Shown: positions 34,156 through 42,574, numbered from the stretch's first letter. The stretch is DNA of 64,000 nt from Candidatus Bathyarchaeia archaeon (GCA_038883335.1 JAVZMI010000003.1:62001-126000); one strand, 5' to 3'. Made by a program: numbers and translations. The notes: generated from the sequence alone by a model not told the origin.

Positions 34156-35196
34156 TCAAGAGGACCAGTGGTCCACATTTTTGGTGGGAGTTTCAGGTAA
34201 GATACTCTGCGCTTTCCGCCTGGCAGTGGAGGCGGCTTGGGCGAGAATCTTCTGAGTATCGCCCTTAAGCTCAAATTCCCCCAAGCTCGTACATGTTGGG
34301 AGGTCAGTTACTCCAATGAAACATCCAGTCTCCTCTACCATCTTTCTAAGTTCTTCCGACACTTCCGGCATGACATTGGCCAGCTGCTTCGCTAAACCAG
34401 CAATTGCCCCGGAGATCGGGTGAAATAAATCCGCGACGCCTCCAAGCTCCTTCACCGTTTCAAGCCGCAACACAATAGCGTCTAAGGTCATCTGACTTGA
34501 GAGGAGAATCTCTGCTATCTTACGGCTCTCGGAACATTCTTCAGCGTAGACCTTAGCCGTGTCATCATCCCCAGCCGCACGAGCCCGGCTACACTTCTCG
34601 AAGAGAAACGCACTCCGACTCTGAGCTTTAGCTGAGGCTTGAGCTATCCGCTCTCGTTGCATCTTTAACTTATCTAAGATTACATCTAAGTCAGCCAGTA
34701 AACTTGTTGGTCTTAGCCACCCACCAAGGCAAGCGCAAAAATTGGGCACGTTTTGGGATAAAAGTTTGCATGTTTTCTCATAGAGCATATTTAGAGTCTT
34801 AAAAACCGTAAAAGCAAATATCCACGAAGAGAGCAACGGGAGAGGATGTGCTGTTATCTGGTCGATAACATACTTTGCTTGAGGAAGCTCCCCAACGAAA
34901 ACTTGGATTACGAAAATGTATATGGCTGCCAATGGGATGAAGACCAGCAGGAGGTCAAGATAGCTGGCAAAATATGGTTCGTAGAATATCTTCCTAAGTC
35001 GACCCCTGCTCTTGCCTGATAGGAATGCGGCTGAGGCTCCAAGTAGGGCGGCGAAGAAAGAGAGCCTCACTGAAGCGGGCTCCAAACCCATAAAGGGCAT
35101 CAAGTATGAGGCTGCATATATCCATGCCACAGTCGATGCTAACACCAAGACAAGCCCGCATATACAGGAAATGTGATTTGGCCTCTCACCCTCCAA
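34156..35196 (-). CDS. ESCRT-III (CdvB-like) protein with four N-terminal membrane helices
   Basis: The C-terminal half is ESCRT-III-like and collinear with the CdvB paralogue at 35307. AKVYAEECSESRKIAEILL corresponds to AIYANECAEVRKIAKVVL there, and VLRLETVKELGGVADL to GLRLETIREFGDVAAE. The N-terminal part is hydrophobic with four predicted membrane helices at about 10-33, 43-61, 79-102 and 118-138; the ESCRT-III domain spans roughly 165-305. Archaeal CdvB proteins are normally soluble and recruited to membrane by CdvA. Here the filament-forming domain looks permanently anchored. Length is 346 residues. Function in cell division or membrane remodelling is inferred from the family. Confidence 0.8.
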   Translation of the reverse strand: MEGERPNHISCICGLVLVLASTVAWIYAASYLMPFMGLEPASVRLSFFAALLGASAAFLSGKSRGRLRKIFYEPYFASYLDLLLVFIPLAAIYIFVIQVFVGELPQAKYVIDQITAHPLPLLSSWIFAFTVFKTLNMLYEKTCKLLSQNVPNFCACLGGWLRPTSLLADLDVILDKLKMQRERIAQASAKAQSRSAFLFEKCSRARAAGDDDTAKVYAEECSESRKIAEILLSSQMTLDAIVLRLETVKELGGVADLFHPISGAIAGLAKQLANVMPEVSEELRKMVEETGCFIGVTDLPTCTSLGEFELKGDTQKILAQAASTARRKAQSILPETPTKNVDHWSS

Positions 35197-35306
35197 ACCG
35201 GAAGCCTCTCTATTTCAACCGCGGCCTTAAACCATGAAGGCAGCGCCTCTACAGTCTAATTGCCATTTTGGTGGCGAACCTATAGGAAGTTGGCTGAGAG
35301 GAAGCT

Positions 35307-35954
35307 TCAGCGTGATTCCGGTGTACTCTCTGAGGTTGCCCCTCCTGGAACTGGAAGTGCAGGGAAGTGGTCTTTCATCCTCTGTTCAGCCACAACATTG
35401 GCGTCATGGAGTATTTTCTGAGCCTCGCTGCTTGATGCCTCGAAGTCAAACCCCGAGCCTGTAGCCTCCCCCGCCTCTACTACCAACCCGTTCAGAGTAT
35501 CGCCTATAACACCTAACTCATACGAAACTTCTGGGATGATCCCTGCAAGATGACCTTTCAAAGATTGAATTACATGGGTCAACGGGCTCATCTCAGCTGC
35601 TACATCGCCAAACTCCCGTATCGTCTCTAGTCTAAGACCAACCTGCTCCAAAGCCAACTGACTACGAAGGACCACTTTAGCTATCTTTCTGACCTCCGCG
35701 CACTCATTGGCGTATATCGCTGCTCGCCCCTCATCAGCCTCTGAGATAGCAGTAGTGCAGTGTTCGAAGAGTTCTCTATTCTTGCTTTCCAGCCTATTGC
35801 TGAACTGCTCTAGCTTAGACTGGATTACTTTAATCCTGTATATTGAGTTCGAAAGCCGCTCCTTCAGAGGAGGCCTGTTATGGATCCTCTCTCCTATCTT
35901 ATCCAAGATAGACTCTTTCTTCACTATATCCCAGTCCTTGACAAACTTCAACAC
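35307..35954 (-). CDS. cdvB: ESCRT-III family protein (CdvB-like)
   Basis: A 215-residue soluble ESCRT-III protein. Helical core residues about 30-180 include AIYANECAEVRKIAKVVLRS and LALEQVGLRLETIREFGD, close to crenarchaeal CdvB. ESCRT-III subunits polymerise on membranes for division or vesicle budding and are disassembled by CdvC/Vps4. I see no clear MIM motif or broken-winged-helix at the short proline-rich C-terminus (HFPALPVPGGATSE). The membrane-fused paralogue lies 110 bases downstream on the same strand. CdvA and CdvC are absent from the window. Confidence 0.82.
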   Translation of the reverse strand: MLKFVKDWDIVKKESILDKIGERIHNRPPLKERLSNSIYRIKVIQSKLEQFSNRLESKNRELFEHCTTAISEADEGRAAIYANECAEVRKIAKVVLRSQLALEQVGLRLETIREFGDVAAEMSPLTHVIQSLKGHLAGIIPEVSYELGVIGDTLNGLVVEAGEATGSGFDFEASSSEAQKILHDANVVAEQRMKDHFPALPVPGGATSESTPESR

Positions 35955-36156
35955 CGTAGACCTCCGTCACTATAAGCTCCGTCGAAGTGATCATAAATTT
36001 TTGGAAGGAGAACTATGATTCATTTGCGAAGAAACTGTTGGGCTACAGCCCTAATTTAACCAAAAATATTGTAAAAAGCGGAGCGCCTATGATGGATTTT
36101 AGACTGAATTACTGACAAATTGAGTCAAGAACAAACCTAAAAACAGTGTTCAAAGC

Positions 36157-36183
36157 CAAGCTCGACGAAAAAAGTCGAGCTTG
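36157..36183. repeat. Perfect 10-bp inverted repeat in a 391-base gene-free stretch
   Basis: CAAGCTCGAC and GTCGAGCTTG flank a GAAAAAA loop. The intergenic region 35955-36345 holds this hairpin and AT-rich sequence and no reading frame I can support. It could be a terminator-like stem, an operator or part of a small RNA upstream of cdvB. Confidence 0.6.
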
Positions 36184-36345
36184 CACGAAGCATCACACCA
36201 CTCGTATCATATCTACGATACAAATACATACGCATTAAAATGGGGAGTTAGGGGGTCAGCCTAGGTTTTTCAGGCTGCTTGTCAGATTTGAGTCTCCATG
36301 CGCCGTATATACTGCCATAGGACCTCTGAGAGGTCGGAAAACGTT

Positions 36346-36624
36346 TTAAATATTTAGGACTATTTCAATTGTTGATACAGACCGTTTTCCGCCTTCCTCT
36401 ACAGCGATCTCCTCTGTTCCCGTCGTGATTTTGCTTATATTTATGTTCTTGAGGAACCTACGCCGGATTATTTCGACCACGTCTACAGCGGTCGTTATGG
36501 CGCGACCTCTAGCTTTCAAAGTAACCTCTTTTGTTTCACCGGAGTTGAAGGATGTTATCACGGCGAGAACATAGCTCATCGGTGGCTTTTTACCGATAAA
36601 GACGGTATTCGCTTCTTTGGACAT
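36346..36624 (-). CDS. albA: Alba nucleoid and RNA-binding protein
   Basis: A 92-residue dimeric chromatin protein of archaea. VFIGKKPPMSYVLAVITSF includes the DNA-contact Lys pair region, LKARGRAITTAVDVVEIIRR the second helix, and a C-terminal strand follows. Alba binds DNA and RNA and is regulated by acetylation; a RimI-type acetyltransferase is present at 10715. The ATG follows GGAGG and a strong TATA box. Confidence 0.96.
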   Translation of the reverse strand: MSKEANTVFIGKKPPMSYVLAVITSFNSGETKEVTLKARGRAITTAVDVVEIIRRRFLKNINISKITTGTEEIAVEEGGKRSVSTIEIVLNI

Positions 36625-36668
36625 CTCGGATCCTCCTATATAGTCACGCAGATATTTGCGTCTGAAAA

Positions 36669-36679
36669 TTATATATAGC
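36669..36679 (-). promoter_or_regulatory. TATA box of albA
   Basis: GCTATATATAA on the minus strand, 45-55 bases ahead of the Alba ATG, consistent with a leader carrying GGAGG. The stretch 36680-36919 upstream shows no further gene. Confidence 0.6.
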
Positions 36680-36919
36680 TTTCGGCTAAGCGTGCAAGAT
36701 CCGAACGCTCGCTATGCCATTTAACGCGTATTAGTAGAAGCTTTTTAGGTTAGCTGAGCGTCGGCAGACTGCTGGTCTCAATGTTCCCATTAATGTGGTG
36801 GAGGGGGTCTCATGTAGTCTATTTTCCAAACATCAGCCGTACCCGGCTTCTTATCGATGAAGCTTAATAACTGGGCGTTTAGATAGCAGATATCGATCTC
36901 TGACAGGTTGCTGATTTAG

Positions 36920-37957
36920 TTGGGGGTTGATCTAAAGGATCTAGTCTCGAGAAGAGAGATAACCCTTGAAGATCTTACAGGGAGATGTATCGCCGTCGAC
37001 GCATATAACACACTCTACCAGTTTTTGGCAATAATTAGGCAGCCTACTGGAGAGCCGCTGAAGGATAGAGACGGACGAGTAACCAGTCATCTAAGCGGCC
37101 TCCTCTACAGGAACGCAAACCTAATGGAGAAGGGCGTAAGATTAGTCTACGTCTTCGACGGCAACCCCCCCTTACTCAAGGATTTAGAGATAAGAAGGCG
37201 CATGAAGATCAAGGAGGAAGCTCTAGCAAAATACGAGGATGCCCTCAAGAGGGGCGATCTCACCGCGGCTAAAAGCTACGCGCAGATGACCTCACACATA
37301 AAGGACGAAATGTTGGATGACGCGAGGAAGCTGCTGGATCTCATGGGAATACCTTCAGTTCAAGCCCCCTCAGAAGGAGAAGCCCAAGCCGCTTATATGG
37401 TAATGAAGGGCGACGCTTGGGCCACCGCAAGTCAAGATTATGATTCGCTCCTCTTCGGCTCCAAACGTCTAGTGAGGAACCTTGCGTTGGTGGGGAAAAG
37501 GAAACTTCCAAGAAAGAATGTTTACGTCGAAGTTTCCCCGGAGCTTGTTGAGCTTGACATGGTTCTAAGCGAGTTGGGTGTGACTCGGGAGCAGCTGGTA
37601 GATATAGGCATACTAGTTGGGACTGACTTCAACCCTGAGGGCGTCCGGAGCATAGGTCCCAAAACCGCCCTCAAAATCTTGAAGGAGTATGGTAGTTTAG
37701 AGAAGGCGCTACCATCACTTAAGGGCGCGGAAGGACTTAGAGACCTACTTCCACTAATTAGGGACATATTTCTAAAACCCGAAGTTTCAGACAACTATAA
37801 ACTCGAGTGGAAGCCACCAGATAGCGAAGGCATAATCGGTTTTCTGTGCGAGGAAAGGGACTTCGACGAGGAGCGGGTGAGGAACGCCCTCAATAAGGCT
37901 GCTATAGGCTTCCAGAAGATTCAGAGCAAAGGGACTCTAGACGCCTGGTTCAAGTAG
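36920..37957 (+). CDS. fen: Flap endonuclease 1 (FEN1)
   Basis: A structure-specific nuclease that removes 5' flaps in Okazaki fragment maturation and repair. MGVDLKDLVSRREITLEDL and IAVDAYNTLYQFL provide the first Asp, VYVFDGNPP the second, and APSEGEAQAAYM with ASQDYDSLLFG the remaining metal ligands. A helix-hairpin-helix region (GVRSIGPKTALKIL) binds duplex DNA. The C-terminus KGTLDAWFK is a PCNA-interacting peptide. Start is TTG at 36920; 345 residues is normal. Confidence 0.96.
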   Translation: MGVDLKDLVSRREITLEDLTGRCIAVDAYNTLYQFLAIIRQPTGEPLKDRDGRVTSHLSGLLYRNANLMEKGVRLVYVFDGNPPLLKDLEIRRRMKIKEEALAKYEDALKRGDLTAAKSYAQMTSHIKDEMLDDARKLLDLMGIPSVQAPSEGEAQAAYMVMKGDAWATASQDYDSLLFGSKRLVRNLALVGKRKLPRKNVYVEVSPELVELDMVLSELGVTREQLVDIGILVGTDFNPEGVRSIGPKTALKILKEYGSLEKALPSLKGAEGLRDLLPLIRDIFLKPEVSDNYKLEWKPPDSEGIIGFLCEERDFDEERVRNALNKAAIGFQKIQSKGTLDAWFK

Positions 37958-37964
37958 GTGTGGG

Positions 37965-38654
37965 TTAGCCTTTCCACCCATATTTGCCAGTTAACGGGAC
38001 AAAAGCTACTCCGCAGATCCCTCTTATGTCAAGGCGGCCGTCCATCCCCTTCCTCGCCCAGAGAAGTTCCTGGAAGGAGTAAGGACTACCCACCGGGATA
38101 ACCATAACACCACCTGGCTTCAACTGGTCTATTAGAGGTTTAGGAATTGAAGGCGCTGAAGCTGTGACAGAAATTCTATCAAAGGGGGCCTCTTGAGGTA
38201 GCCCCTGGGAGCCATCCCCCTCAACAACGAAGACACGACCACCATAACCTACTCTCTCGAGATTCTCTCTGGCGAACTCGACTAACGATTTATGGATCTC
38301 AACCGAATATACACGCCCAGCTCTTTCAGCCCCAAATGGGGCGACAATCTCGGCTATCACCGCAGCGTGGTATCCACTTCCGGCACCGACCTCGAGAACC
38401 TTCTGACCTTCAACTAACTCTAATGCTTCACACATCATAGCGACCATGTGAGGTGCAGAGATCGTCTGCCCGAAGCCGATGGATAGCGGAGTATCATAAT
38501 AGGCGGCAGCCTTCTTATCAGGTGGAAGAAATTCCTCTCGTGGCACAGTCTCCATAGCCCTTATTACTTTTGGACTTCGAAGTACTCCCTCAGCCACCAG
38601 CCTAGCTACGAGGCTCTTCCGTTGACTTGTGAAGTCCAACCCATCATATTTCAT
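37965..38654 (-). CDS. pcm: Protein-L-isoaspartate O-methyltransferase
   Basis: Uses S-adenosylmethionine to methylate isoaspartyl residues and start their repair. SIGFGQTISAPHMVAMMCEAL is the family motif, VLEVGAGSGYHAAV the SAM-binding loop, and GDGSQGLPQEAPFDRISV follows. I place the start at ATG 38654 (229 residues), about 18-22 bases after a TATA box, giving a leaderless mRNA. The upstream in-frame extension toward 38795 is unconserved and overlaps the divergent DUF371 gene. Confidence 0.93.
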   Translation of the reverse strand: MKYDGLDFTSQRKSLVARLVAEGVLRSPKVIRAMETVPREEFLPPDKKAAAYYDTPLSIGFGQTISAPHMVAMMCEALELVEGQKVLEVGAGSGYHAAVIAEIVAPFGAERAGRVYSVEIHKSLVEFARENLERVGYGGRVFVVEGDGSQGLPQEAPFDRISVTASAPSIPKPLIDQLKPGGVMVIPVGSPYSFQELLWARKGMDGRLDIRGICGVAFVPLTGKYGWKG

Positions 38655-38666
38655 AACAATAATCAG

Positions 38667-38676
38667 CTTATATGGG
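38667..38676. promoter_or_regulatory. Shared TATA element between pcm and DUF371
   Basis: CTTATATGGG reads as CCATATAAG on the other strand. It lies close to the pcm start (minus) and about 35 bases ahead of the DUF371 ATG (plus), so one AT element may serve both directions. Confidence 0.5.
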
Positions 38677-38705
38677 CGATGGTTCCTTAGTGGAATGAAG
38701 CCTAT

Positions 38706-39137
38706 ATGAAGGTTTTCGAGCTCATAACCGCTTATGGGCACCCCCAAATCTTGGCGACACACCCTACAACCTTGGAGGTCACGAAGGAGAAGCATGTTAC
38801 TTCTAGAGGCAATTGTATCATCGCCACCGGCGCATCAAAGGCCGCGTTAGACTTGAGCCCAGCCTTCAAGAGGTTAGCCGCCCAACAAGAGGCTCAGATT
38901 GTCATGACCCTTTTCGTCGGCAACCAAACTGTCCGCATCACTGGTCGGGGGAATCAAGGGTTAACTTTCACTCACGCCACTGACTTGGTGGTGAGGAGGA
39001 GCAATTACACGTGCCCTAGGACGTTGATGGTTGAGGCTGATAAAGCGGCTGCAGATCTGCCTAGGAGCATAGTTGAGAAACTTAGAATACCGGGTGCGCT
39101 AGTCTTAGTCAGGCTGATGGTTGAGACAAAAACTTAG
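38706..39137 (+). CDS. DUF371 family archaeal protein
   Basis: A 143-residue conserved archaeal protein of unknown function. The N-terminal block AYGHPQILATHPTTLEVTK and the following RGNCIIATGASKAALDL are diagnostic for DUF371. No catalytic motif or membrane segment is seen. It diverges from pcm and converges, overlapping by four bases, with trm5. Confidence 0.85.
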   Translation: MKVFELITAYGHPQILATHPTTLEVTKEKHVTSRGNCIIATGASKAALDLSPAFKRLAAQQEAQIVMTLFVGNQTVRITGRGNQGLTFTHATDLVVRRSNYTCPRTLMVEADKAAADLPRSIVEKLRIPGALVLVRLMVETKT

Positions 39138-40192
39138 ATTATAAAGGCGTCCACGGCTACTTGCCACTCCCGTGGTGCTATTTCCTTCACAACCTTTGAC
39201 AGTTGGAGACGTAAAATCTGCCTACCCGCTTTCTCGACGGCTTTAGCTAGATCTTGAATTGCTTTATCGGTGGGGTTAGGCTCAGCAGCGAACTTATAGA
39301 AATGAACTACTCCACCTCTCGGTTTCAGAGCTTCGCAGGCGGCTCCAACGAACTCAACTGCCCTCTCAGGGAGGTTCATTATGATTCGGTCAGCTACACC
39401 TTTGAGTGTCTCTTCGATAACTTTACTTGCCTCTCCCTTTATTGGTATAACTTTTCCCTCCACATGGTTGAGATGAATATTCTTTTCCAGATATGATATA
39501 GCATAGGGGTTTACATCTATCGCGTAGACTTTGATCTCATTGTGAGTTTTGGCTGTCAAGATTGAGAAGGCGCCTACTCCAGCGAACATGTCCACCACCA
39601 CCTCGCCCTCCCGAACTTGACTTGCAACTCGCCAATGTTCCCCGGCCAGTCTAGGGCTGAAGTAGACCTTACAAGGATCAACGGCCAACTGACATCCATA
39701 CTCTCTATGTAGCGTTTCGGTTCTATCCTCCCCTGCAATCAGCTTATATCCCCTCAGCCTATACTCCCCCTCCACTTTACCTACCTTCGCCAAGACGGTT
39801 TTTACCTGTGGGTTAGCTTTCAGGATAGCCTTACCCACTGCCGACTCATGCCCCGCAAGCTCTGGAGGCAACTCCACGATAGCGATGTGACCTATTATGT
39901 CAAGAGAACGTGGAGCTAATGCTACGAGGTGAGGGGGGAGGAGCTCATTCAGTATCTCTAGGAGGCATCTCCGCCTGGGGCGGGTTGTTGGTTGAAAAGA
40001 AACCTCAGAGAAGGGGCCGATGCGCGGCATCAGTTGCACTCTATCTTCAGCCTTGAGGCCACGCTTAAGGGGAATAATAATATAGTCTTCTGACTGAGCG
40101 ACCCTATAGGTTGCTTCAAGCAACCGTAGCTCCTTTAAGACCGCCAGAGCCAACTCACCCTTATCCCGCGGTACCCTTAAACCTTCGACCAT
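39134..40192 (-). CDS. trm5: tRNA (guanine-37-N1)-methyltransferase Trm5
   Basis: Methylates G37 next to the anticodon, preventing frameshifts. The Rossmann core shows VVDMFAGVGAFSI for SAM binding, VYAIDVNPYAISYLEKNI and the NLPERAVEF active-site motif (N-L/P-P type). An N-terminal domain for tRNA recognition precedes it. I use the ATG at 40192 (352 residues) because a TATA-like element lies inside the longer in-frame extension that begins at TTG 40246. The tRNA-Lys gene diverges from the same intergenic region. Confidence 0.92.
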   Translation of the reverse strand: MVEGLRVPRDKGELALAVLKELRLLEATYRVAQSEDYIIIPLKRGLKAEDRVQLMPRIGPFSEVSFQPTTRPRRRCLLEILNELLPPHLVALAPRSLDIIGHIAIVELPPELAGHESAVGKAILKANPQVKTVLAKVGKVEGEYRLRGYKLIAGEDRTETLHREYGCQLAVDPCKVYFSPRLAGEHWRVASQVREGEVVVDMFAGVGAFSILTAKTHNEIKVYAIDVNPYAISYLEKNIHLNHVEGKVIPIKGEASKVIEETLKGVADRIIMNLPERAVEFVGAACEALKPRGGVVHFYKFAAEPNPTDKAIQDLAKAVEKAGRQILRLQLSKVVKEIAPREWQVAVDAFII

Positions 40193-40233
40193 AAGGGCGC
40201 CCTTACTCCTAAACGTCAGATTTGAAAAATAAA

Positions 40234-40244
40234 CCTTATAAACC
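40234..40244. promoter_or_regulatory. TATA element shared by tRNA-Lys and trm5
   Basis: CCTTATAAACC is centred 28 bases upstream of the tRNA 5' end at 40267 on the plus strand and reads GGTTTATAAGG toward trm5 on the minus strand. Confidence 0.55.
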
Positions 40245-40266
40245 AAATGGAACTTTCTCTGCTCTA

Positions 40267-40436
40267 GGGCCCGTAGCTCAGTCAGACTCGTCGGGTAGAC
40301 CGAGAGTCATGGAGAGGTGGAGCGGCGGACTGCCTGCAGTCAGGCTGTAGCTCTTAGCCGCTGAGGAGACACCCGTTGGGTAGGTGTATGCCTACCCGGG
40401 GACTGGTCGTGGGTTCAAATCCCTCCGGGCCCGCCA
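40267..40436 (+). tRNA. tRNA-Lys (probable CTT anticodon) with introns in about three places
   Basis: Acceptor GGGCCCG pairs with CGGGCCC; discriminator G and an encoded CCA follow. The start GGGCCCGTAGCTCAG and the end GGTCG then GGGTTCAAATCCC match archaeal tRNA-Lys. The gene is 167 nt before CCA, so about 90 nt is intronic. One insert sits in the D loop (about 40285-40315, hairpin GACTC with GAGTC). A second is near the anticodon, with palindrome GACTGCCTGCAGTC at 40328. A third is in the variable region, with stem GGGTAGG and CCTACCC at 40378-40397. CTCTTAG before CCGC suggests anticodon CTT. Exact splice points are not settled. One T-stem mismatch is present. Confidence 0.82.
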
Positions 40437-40551
40437 TCTCCCAAAAGAGTGGGCAGACAAATGCGGCATGCACTCGGCGCTGCGAAGGGCTTTTCTGAGG
40501 GTAATAGAGTTATATGAGCCACAGCCACCGCGGCATTCAGGTTGTGGTTAG

Positions 40552-41187
40552 ATGACTGAGATCATCATTGTGAGACATGGTGAGACTGAGTGGAATGCTA
40601 GAGGGATATTTAGAGGTAGAAAGGATGTAACTTTAAGTGAAGTAGGTATTAGGCAGGCTGAACTTTTGGGTAGACGCCTTAGTGCAGTGAAGCTTGAAGC
40701 GATCTACAGTAGCCCATTGAAACGCGCTCTTGCAACCGCGGCCCGAATCGCGGAGTATCAACCGGTAAAACAAGTTGAAGTCTCGAAGAGCTTGATCGAT
40801 ATGGATTATGGAGAGTGGGAGGGCAAGTCTGAGCGGGAAGTTGCAGGCTTGTACGGGGATACATATGAGATGTGGCGTTTAGCGCCTCATCAGGTTAGAA
40901 TACCTGGTGGGGAGAGTTTGGATGATGTAAGGAAGAGAGTTATCAGTGTTATAGACACGATAACATCTAAACATAGAGGTAGCGTAGCATTAGTCGCCCA
41001 TAGAGTGGTAAATAAAGTCTTGATATGCGCCCTTTTAGGGTTGGATAACTCCCACTTCTGGAATATAAGGCAGGATAATGCTGGAATCACCATCTTCAGC
41101 TATGAGGCAAACCGTTTCATACTCTTTAAACATAACGATACATCCCACCTACGAGAGATGCAGCAACACAGCCTAGAAGACTTCTGA
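40552..41187 (+). CDS. Histidine phosphatase family protein (phosphoglycerate mutase-like)
   Basis: A 211-residue member of the RHG phosphatase superfamily. IVRHGETEWNARG holds the phospho-accepting His at 9, SSPLKRALATA the second Arg, DYGEWEG the acid region and LVAHRVVNK the second His. Possible activities include phosphoglycerate mutase, fructose bisphosphatase or alpha-ribazole phosphatase; the corrinoid-using MtrH nearby makes the last conceivable but unproven. Confidence 0.85.
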   Translation: MTEIIIVRHGETEWNARGIFRGRKDVTLSEVGIRQAELLGRRLSAVKLEAIYSSPLKRALATAARIAEYQPVKQVEVSKSLIDMDYGEWEGKSEREVAGLYGDTYEMWRLAPHQVRIPGGESLDDVRKRVISVIDTITSKHRGSVALVAHRVVNKVLICALLGLDNSHFWNIRQDNAGITIFSYEANRFILFKHNDTSHLREMQQHSLEDF

Positions 41188-41292
41188 GCACTAGCCTCAA
41201 ACAGTCTTTAGACCTTGGCGAAGATAAATGTGAAACTTAGACACAGCAATACAAACAATTTACGGGCGACCATGCAGCAAAGCTGAATATTT

Positions 41293-42192
41293 TCAGCCTA
41301 CTTTATATCGGGGATGAACTTTCGGTAATCTCACTCCTTTCTCAACTAGAAGCTGCCCGAGTGCGACATTCACCATAGCCACGACAGGGAAAACTATTGG
41401 GGCGTCTTCTATGGGTCCATAGAGTATGAAGTCGGCACCTCCAGTAGCCACGGTTGCAGAGGCGGAAGCCAGCGCAGGTTTGCTAGCTTGCTTTCCCATC
41501 TTCATCTTTAATCCTTTCCACGTGGCGACGGCGTTGTGTGCGCCACAGCCAGCTGGCAGCCCAAATTTATTTTTCACCTCGTAAATAGCTTTGAAAGCTT
41601 GGCCTAGACTTGGTATATCAAGGACGAAGGTGTCCACAAGGAGTCTTTCAACTCCAGCCGCGCTGAGTGCAGGTAAAAGCTCCTCGACAGCTCTGATTCT
41701 CCCCTCGCTTGTGAAGTTTTTTAGGTTGGCAGCTAGGAGCACAGCGTTCTTTAGACCAGCCGCCTTAATCTTTTCCAACTCGTCCTTTGAGGACGAAGGT
41801 GTTAATGAGTTATAGATGACCCTGTCGGCTAAACCGCTCTTTAATGCGTAATTTAAACCGGCTAATCTAGCTTCAGGTGTAGCACCTCCTATAAGTAGTG
41901 GTGAGTCGCTTACCTTAGCCGCGAAATCCAGATATTTTATCATAGCTTCAGGTGTGGAGGCGACAACATCCACCATGCAGGGATTCCCAGTCCGATCTGA
42001 GAAATCATCCTGAACATTGATCGCATGTTCCGCCATTGACCTGTCAAATTCACCCGTCCACTCATCAGTCACGATTTTGTGCCTACGGTAAAAAATGCTT
42101 CCGATAAGGACCGTGGGGTACTCACCGGGATGACCTCCAACTCCCACTTTCCCTATCTCAAACCTCTTTTGAGTAACTTCAAACTTCCACAT
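41293..42192 (-). CDS. mtrH: MtrH-like methyltransferase (tetrahydromethanopterin S-methyltransferase subunit H)
   Basis: MtrH moves a methyl group between a tetrahydropterin and a corrinoid. The TIM-barrel protein (299 residues) shows VGGHPGEYPTVLIGSIFY, CMVDVVASTPEAMIKYLDF, PLLIGGATPEARLAGL and CGAHNAVATWKGLK, all closely MtrH-like. No other mtr gene, no corrinoid protein and no mcr gene lies in the window. Solitary MtrH homologues in Bathyarchaeia and others are thought to work with substrate-specific methyltransferases or in a folate-like C1 branch. The 382-base gap upstream (42193-42574) holds a short hairpin and no gene. Confidence 0.85.
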   Translation of the reverse strand: MWKFEVTQKRFEIGKVGVGGHPGEYPTVLIGSIFYRRHKIVTDEWTGEFDRSMAEHAINVQDDFSDRTGNPCMVDVVASTPEAMIKYLDFAAKVSDSPLLIGGATPEARLAGLNYALKSGLADRVIYNSLTPSSSKDELEKIKAAGLKNAVLLAANLKNFTSEGRIRAVEELLPALSAAGVERLLVDTFVLDIPSLGQAFKAIYEVKNKFGLPAGCGAHNAVATWKGLKMKMGKQASKPALASASATVATGGADFILYGPIEDAPIVFPVVAMVNVALGQLLVEKGVRLPKVHPRYKVG

Positions 42193-42426
42193 TTCAGGTT
42201 AACTCCTCAAGGTTTAAGACGTAGAGGGTGATAGCCGAGAGAGGTCGATTTAAATTGTAGTAGTGAATGGTGTACGGCGACCACCCGCTTAACTTGGCCG
42301 ATCAAATAGTAACCAGCCCTCTCTATTATATGCAGCGGCAACTCCCTTTCTTTTCATTGTAATTGATAATATTTAAAAAATAATAGAAAAATAGTAGCTG
42401 CTAGGCCGGTTAGCTTGCATAGTAGT

Positions 42427-42444
42427 ACCGAGTTAAAACTCGGT
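42427..42444. repeat. Short perfect hairpin upstream of mtrH
   Basis: ACCGAGTT and AACTCGGT flank two A bases, with TTCTTT after it on the plus strand. It lies in the gene-free region 42193-42574 between mtrH and the winged-helix gene and might be a terminator of the latter's divergent region or an operator. Confidence 0.5.
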
Positions 42445-42574
42445 TCTTTAGCTGTAAAAACTCTGGAAAATAAAGGTGTAGGGTATACCGATATACTGCC
42501 GAACCTTTGAGGTCCTGGGGTTTCTAATTGTTCAGGCGTTAAGGTTAGGGCTGCTGTTATTGCTTGGGCGAAGT

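Noticed and set aside
36680-36919. A box C/D guide RNA in the region upstream of fen
   Set aside because: ATGA and CTGA elements occur but the C box is a poor match and there is no pairing of ends.
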